Source: Planctomycetota bacterium (GTDB lineage Bacteria; Planctomycetota; Phycisphaerae; WQYP01). Taken from it: a stretch of 8,251 nt of DNA. Below are positions 5,886 to 8,251 of this stretch, piece by piece; the first letter of the stretch is position 1, and each line of letters begins with the position of its first letter. Location: the NCBI GenBank assembly GCA_021828925.1, contig JAJZCT010000124.1, positions 1 to 8,251 on the forward strand. The letters are read 5' to 3'. The translations under genes were made by a program, and so were the position numbers. Below the pieces are notes generated by a model, which saw only the letters and a program-made list of their open reading frames with translations, ran no database searches and was not told where the DNA came from.

Positions 5886-7457
5886 ATGGGATGTCGCATG
5901 AAAATCAACGATGCATTTAACTCACTTATCGTTCGGTCGGCTGCAGCAACGATTTTCGCCACTGGCTTGGCTGCGGGCGTGTCATCGGCACGTGGAGCCG
6001 GTGGCGATGTCACAATTTCAAACGGTGGTCTCTCGGTCACGTTTAACCTCGCCTGGGGTGCGGCAGTGGTCGGAATATCCAACCGGAATGTGGATAACGG
6101 ACTGAATATCGTCGACGCACACGACGTGGGCCGCCTATTACAGGAGGACCAATTTCTTTACCAATACGTTGACGGAAGCCAGCAGCTGATGGTAAACCCG
6201 GTACAGGCCGGGGCCTCCGGGGGATACCCTTATTACCAACATCCAAATGGGAGTTCCTTTCCGGAAATTGGGAGTCCAGTGGTTCGTTGGTCAGCAAACG
6301 CAAATCAATTCAATGCGGTCATAGCACCATTGGATTATAACGCAGGCACTCCTACCGCGTGGGATTATGTTGAGAGCGTGGAGATCACTCCTCAAGGGGT
6401 CGCAAATTTTAGTTACACTTGCTACAGCCACCAATCGGAGGCGTACCTTATGGGGACGGAAATACCCACGCTTTATACGGACCGCACCGATGCCTTCATG
6501 TATCCCACGTCAAACGGTTCGGTACATACCATCGCTGGCTCTCCAATTTGGCCGCAGCCGGCAATCACGTCATATGGGTGGATTGCCAATATTGATCGCC
6601 AAGATAATCTCGGCGTATTTTACACGACGCCGGTGGGTTTTCCAGAGGTTTTCGGCACATTCCCAGATGCTAGCGTCCTTGGCACAGGCGCGGCCCAACT
6701 TCCGTTGGGGAAGACAAAGGTGTCGCCGGTGCTCATCGCCCGCCCCAGCGAGGTTTTTTCAAACGAGTTTTCCGTTTTGGTCGCCACCCAGCAATTAGGG
6801 CCGGCCCTGATCTCCCAGCAGGAACCTGCCAAGTTCGCCACTACTGCCAGTACGATCACCAACGGAGTGTTCTCCGCGAACGCGGCGGCGTACGGCGCGC
6901 CGCCGGGGTACTCCTCGGTTGGGGGCAACCCCGTTAATCCAACCGCTTGGATCACATATGGAAACAGTGGTGTCAACGGCCCCGATACGGGGTTTTATGG
7001 TAGCGACAGCTATGAGCCGTTTGCACCGAGCAGTCCAGCAGGTGTAGGCGATTTTGCCTTCATGCAGTGGCGGGGAGCCTTCATTGCCCAGGCAGTAGGC
7101 ACCGTCGCTGGGCAGTCCTATACGCTGACTTTTGATGCGGCGGCGCGCAGTGGCGATTCATCGGCCGTGCTGGAGGTGATTCTGACGAATGCGACCAAAG
7201 GTAGCCAGATAGTCACCCTGAAGCCAACCATAACCGATACGGGTTTCATCCCTTTTTTCCTCAATTTCACTGCGGCTTCAGGATCGAGCAATATTGAGTT
7301 TCTCAATAATAGCCCAGCGGGAGTAGATGATACGGTTGACGTATCAAATGTATCATTGGTTGCAGTGTCGGATCCGGCAACGCTGGGGCTGCTCGCTAGC
7401 GGTGGATTGGCACTGTTGCTTGCTGGCCGTAGGCCAGCAAGCATGGCGGCCCCATAA
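5886..7457 (+). CDS. large two-domain exported protein with atypical PEP-CTERM-like tail
   Basis: It is 523 residues from the ATG at 5886 or 519 from the ATG at 5898. Neither has a strong ribosome binding site, but both put the signal peptide (to about residue 38, SSARGAGG) in place. The frame is open back to a TTG at 5754, which is an unlikely start. Domain one (about 40-320) has H79-D80-V-G-R83-L-L-Q86 and N104-P-V-Q107-A-G, motifs I associate with uncharacterised beta-rich, carbohydrate-active-like proteins. Domain two (about 324-493, with SYTLTFDAAARSG) resembles galactose-binding-like jelly rolls in PEP-CTERM proteins. The tail SDPATLGLLASGG, a hydrophobic segment and GRR looks like an exosortase signal in which PEP has become SDP, followed by seven extra residues (PASMAAP). 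It follows the other PEP-CTERM gene by 132 bp with no clear promoter, so co-transcription is likely. Enzymatic activity is unproven. Confidence 0.82.
   Translation: MGCRMKINDAFNSLIVRSAAATIFATGLAAGVSSARGAGGDVTISNGGLSVTFNLAWGAAVVGISNRNVDNGLNIVDAHDVGRLLQEDQFLYQYVDGSQQLMVNPVQAGASGGYPYYQHPNGSSFPEIGSPVVRWSANANQFNAVIAPLDYNAGTPTAWDYVESVEITPQGVANFSYTCYSHQSEAYLMGTEIPTLYTDRTDAFMYPTSNGSVHTIAGSPIWPQPAITSYGWIANIDRQDNLGVFYTTPVGFPEVFGTFPDASVLGTGAAQLPLGKTKVSPVLIARPSEVFSNEFSVLVATQQLGPALISQQEPAKFATTASTITNGVFSANAAAYGAPPGYSSVGGNPVNPTAWITYGNSGVNGPDTGFYGSDSYEPFAPSSPAGVGDFAFMQWRGAFIAQAVGTVAGQSYTLTFDAAARSGDSSAVLEVILTNATKGSQIVTLKPTITDTGFIPFFLNFTAASGSSNIEFLNNSPAGVDDTVDVSNVSLVAVSDPATLGLLASGGLALLLAGRRPASMAAP
7417..7443 (+). 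other. 12-bp perfect hairpin inside the last codons of the SDP-tail gene
   Basis: TGCTTGCTGGCC (7417-7428) pairs perfectly with GGCCAGCAAGCA (7432-7443) around a GTA triloop, ending 11 bases before the stop codon. It encodes the Arg-Arg region of the sorting tail (LLAGRRPAS). No T-run follows, so it is not a canonical terminator. It could stabilise or attenuate the mRNA, or be a small inserted palindrome. Confidence 0.7.
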
Positions 7458-7466
7458 CACGAGGTT

Positions 7467-7508
7467 GGCGGTAGGGAGCATTCCGAGCGTCCGCATGCTT
7501 TCACCGCC
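7467..7508 (+). promoter_or_regulatory. two-part inverted repeat between the exported-protein and prepilin genes
   Basis: An outer stem GGCGGT (7467-7472) with ACCGCC (7503-7508) encloses an inner stem AGCAT (7477-7481) with ATGCT (7495-7499), giving a two-helix hairpin with an internal loop and a 13-base apical loop. It begins 9 bases after the stop codon at 7457. Without a T-run it is not a standard terminator. A processing site or regulatory stem is possible. Confidence 0.35.
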
Positions 7509-7520
7509 TTGGACATCGTA

Positions 7521-7549
7521 TTGAGGACGCGGTGTAAATATATTTTACT
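7521..7549 (+). promoter_or_regulatory. weak candidate promoter for the prepilin-like gene
   Basis: TTGAGG (7521-7526) and TTTACT (7544-7549) sit 17 bp apart, each matching four of six consensus bases, in a locally AT-rich patch. The gene may equally be transcribed from the upstream promoter at 4574. Confidence 0.25.
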
Positions 7550-7583
7550 GGCACGGGTTTGCGCCCATTTTTGGAGAATCGGT

Positions 7584-8251
7584 ATGAATACTAATTGTGT
7601 TGTCCATCCACATCGTAGCCAAGCAGATGGCTTTACCATCGTCGAGTTACTTGTAGTGATCAGCATCATCGCTCTACTCATATCGCTGCTACTGCCAGCC
7701 TTGGCAAGAGCGAAGGAAGACGCCTTGAGCACCGTTTGTTTGGCAAACCTTCGGTCACAAGGGCAAATGTTAGCTGAATATGAATCGACCTTCGAAGATG
7801 CTATTCCCTATGCCGACGATAACGGGATAGCCGGTGGCGGCGATTTCTACGGGCAAAATTCTTGGGACTCGCTCCTGTTCTGTTATATCCACAACATTGA
7901 TTCGTATAATCTCGACGAGGCATGGTATGGCATCCCGAGTACAATCAGCCCTTCGCAGCTAAGTTCCCTTACCAAGAAATTCGCCAACACGTTTATCTGT
8001 CCCGGCTCTATCTTGCCAGTGCATTACCATCATCCGGGGAGTCCCAACAACGTATTTGCGCCGGCCGAGATTACAACTTACGCATGCAATCCAAATTTCT
8101 TCATGGCTTACCTTCCGCCAGGTGGATTTCCGGGTTGGACCGGGAGTGGACCGCAATCAACGACTTTCAAGGATTCAGATGTTGTCGACCCCAGCCAGAA
8201 GGTCGCGATCGGCGACGCCAACCAATGGCAGCCAACAGGGGGGCGACGGCT
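7584..8251 (+). CDS. prepilin-like protein with N-terminal cleavage/methylation motif, 3' end beyond window
   Basis: The frame runs from ATG 7584 to the window end without a stop: 222 complete codons and two bases. GGAG at 7573-7576, seven bases upstream, supports the start. A 16-residue leader ends in G16, followed by F17-T-I-V-E21, the type IV prepilin peptidase signal: cleavage after Gly, N-methylation of Phe, and Glu at position +5. The hydrophobic helix runs from about 17 to 40 and continues into PALARAKEDA. The following region (C-L-A-N-L-R) is typical of the prepilin-like proteins expanded in Planctomycetota and Verrucomicrobiota, many of which carry an H-X9-DG motif near the C-terminus, here out of view. 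VAIGDAN near residue 210 fits the approach to that region. The role is uncertain: pseudopilins of a type II-like system or surface filaments are the usual proposals. It may share a transcript with the exported-protein genes. Confidence 0.9.
   Translation, partial: MNTNCVVHPHRSQADGFTIVELLVVISIIALLISLLLPALARAKEDALSTVCLANLRSQGQMLAEYESTFEDAIPYADDNGIAGGGDFYGQNSWDSLLFCYIHNIDSYNLDEAWYGIPSTISPSQLSSLTKKFANTFICPGSILPVHYHHPGSPNNVFAPAEITTYACNPNFFMAYLPPGGFPGWTGSGPQSTTFKDSDVVDPSQKVAIGDANQWQPTGGRR

Noticed and set aside
7118..7732. 204-codon minus-strand open frame
   Set aside because: It lies antisense to the sorting-signal gene and the prepilin start, has no ribosome binding site, and its sequence is a low-complexity mirror of the Ala/Gly/Ser-rich sense strand.

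Overview
The window most likely comes from a member of the Planctomycetota, plausibly the Phycisphaerae, with Verrucomicrobiota as the alternative. This is inferred from two exosortase-type (PEP-CTERM) secreted proteins and a type II/IV prepilin-like protein whose N-terminal helix ends in LLPALARAKE. That combination, with long gene-poor gaps holding simple repeats, is characteristic of these phyla. All five convincing genes lie on the + strand. I saw no rRNA, tRNA, CRISPR array, transposase or complete insertion sequence.

Left part (1-2843). The first gene encodes a GHKL-type ATPase fused to a C-terminal PD-(D/E)XK nuclease-like domain, an architecture that fits host defence or DNA processing. 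Its 5' end looks incomplete: there is no ribosome binding site, a stop lies four codons upstream, and the first 15 bases of the window repeat an internal segment of the same gene. It is followed by about 830 bp without an intact gene. This gap holds a possible decayed minus-strand reading frame, a GC-rich hairpin and two sets of 7-bp tandem repeats.

Middle (2844-4874). A ROK-family transcriptional regulator with a winged helix and a zinc-binding cluster is followed by about 900 bp without a gene. This gap contains a 9-bp inverted repeat, four copies of the 8-mer GGCGGAAT on both strands, an AT-rich stretch, and a promoter with perfect -35 and -10 hexamers plus an UP-like palindrome. The promoter drives a leader of roughly 265 nt with several hairpins.

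Right part (4875-8251). A PEP-CTERM protein with a probable lectin-like beta-sandwich comes first. Next is a larger two-domain secreted protein whose sorting tail reads SDP instead of PEP, with a 12-bp perfect hairpin embedded in its last codons. Last is a prepilin-like protein cut off by the window end.

Taken together, the ROK regulator and the three secreted or surface proteins look like the start of a carbohydrate-responsive extracellular locus: a sugar-sensing repressor next to envelope-anchored sugar-binding or processing proteins. The link between regulator and targets is inferred from position only. The ATPase-nuclease gene appears unrelated to that locus.
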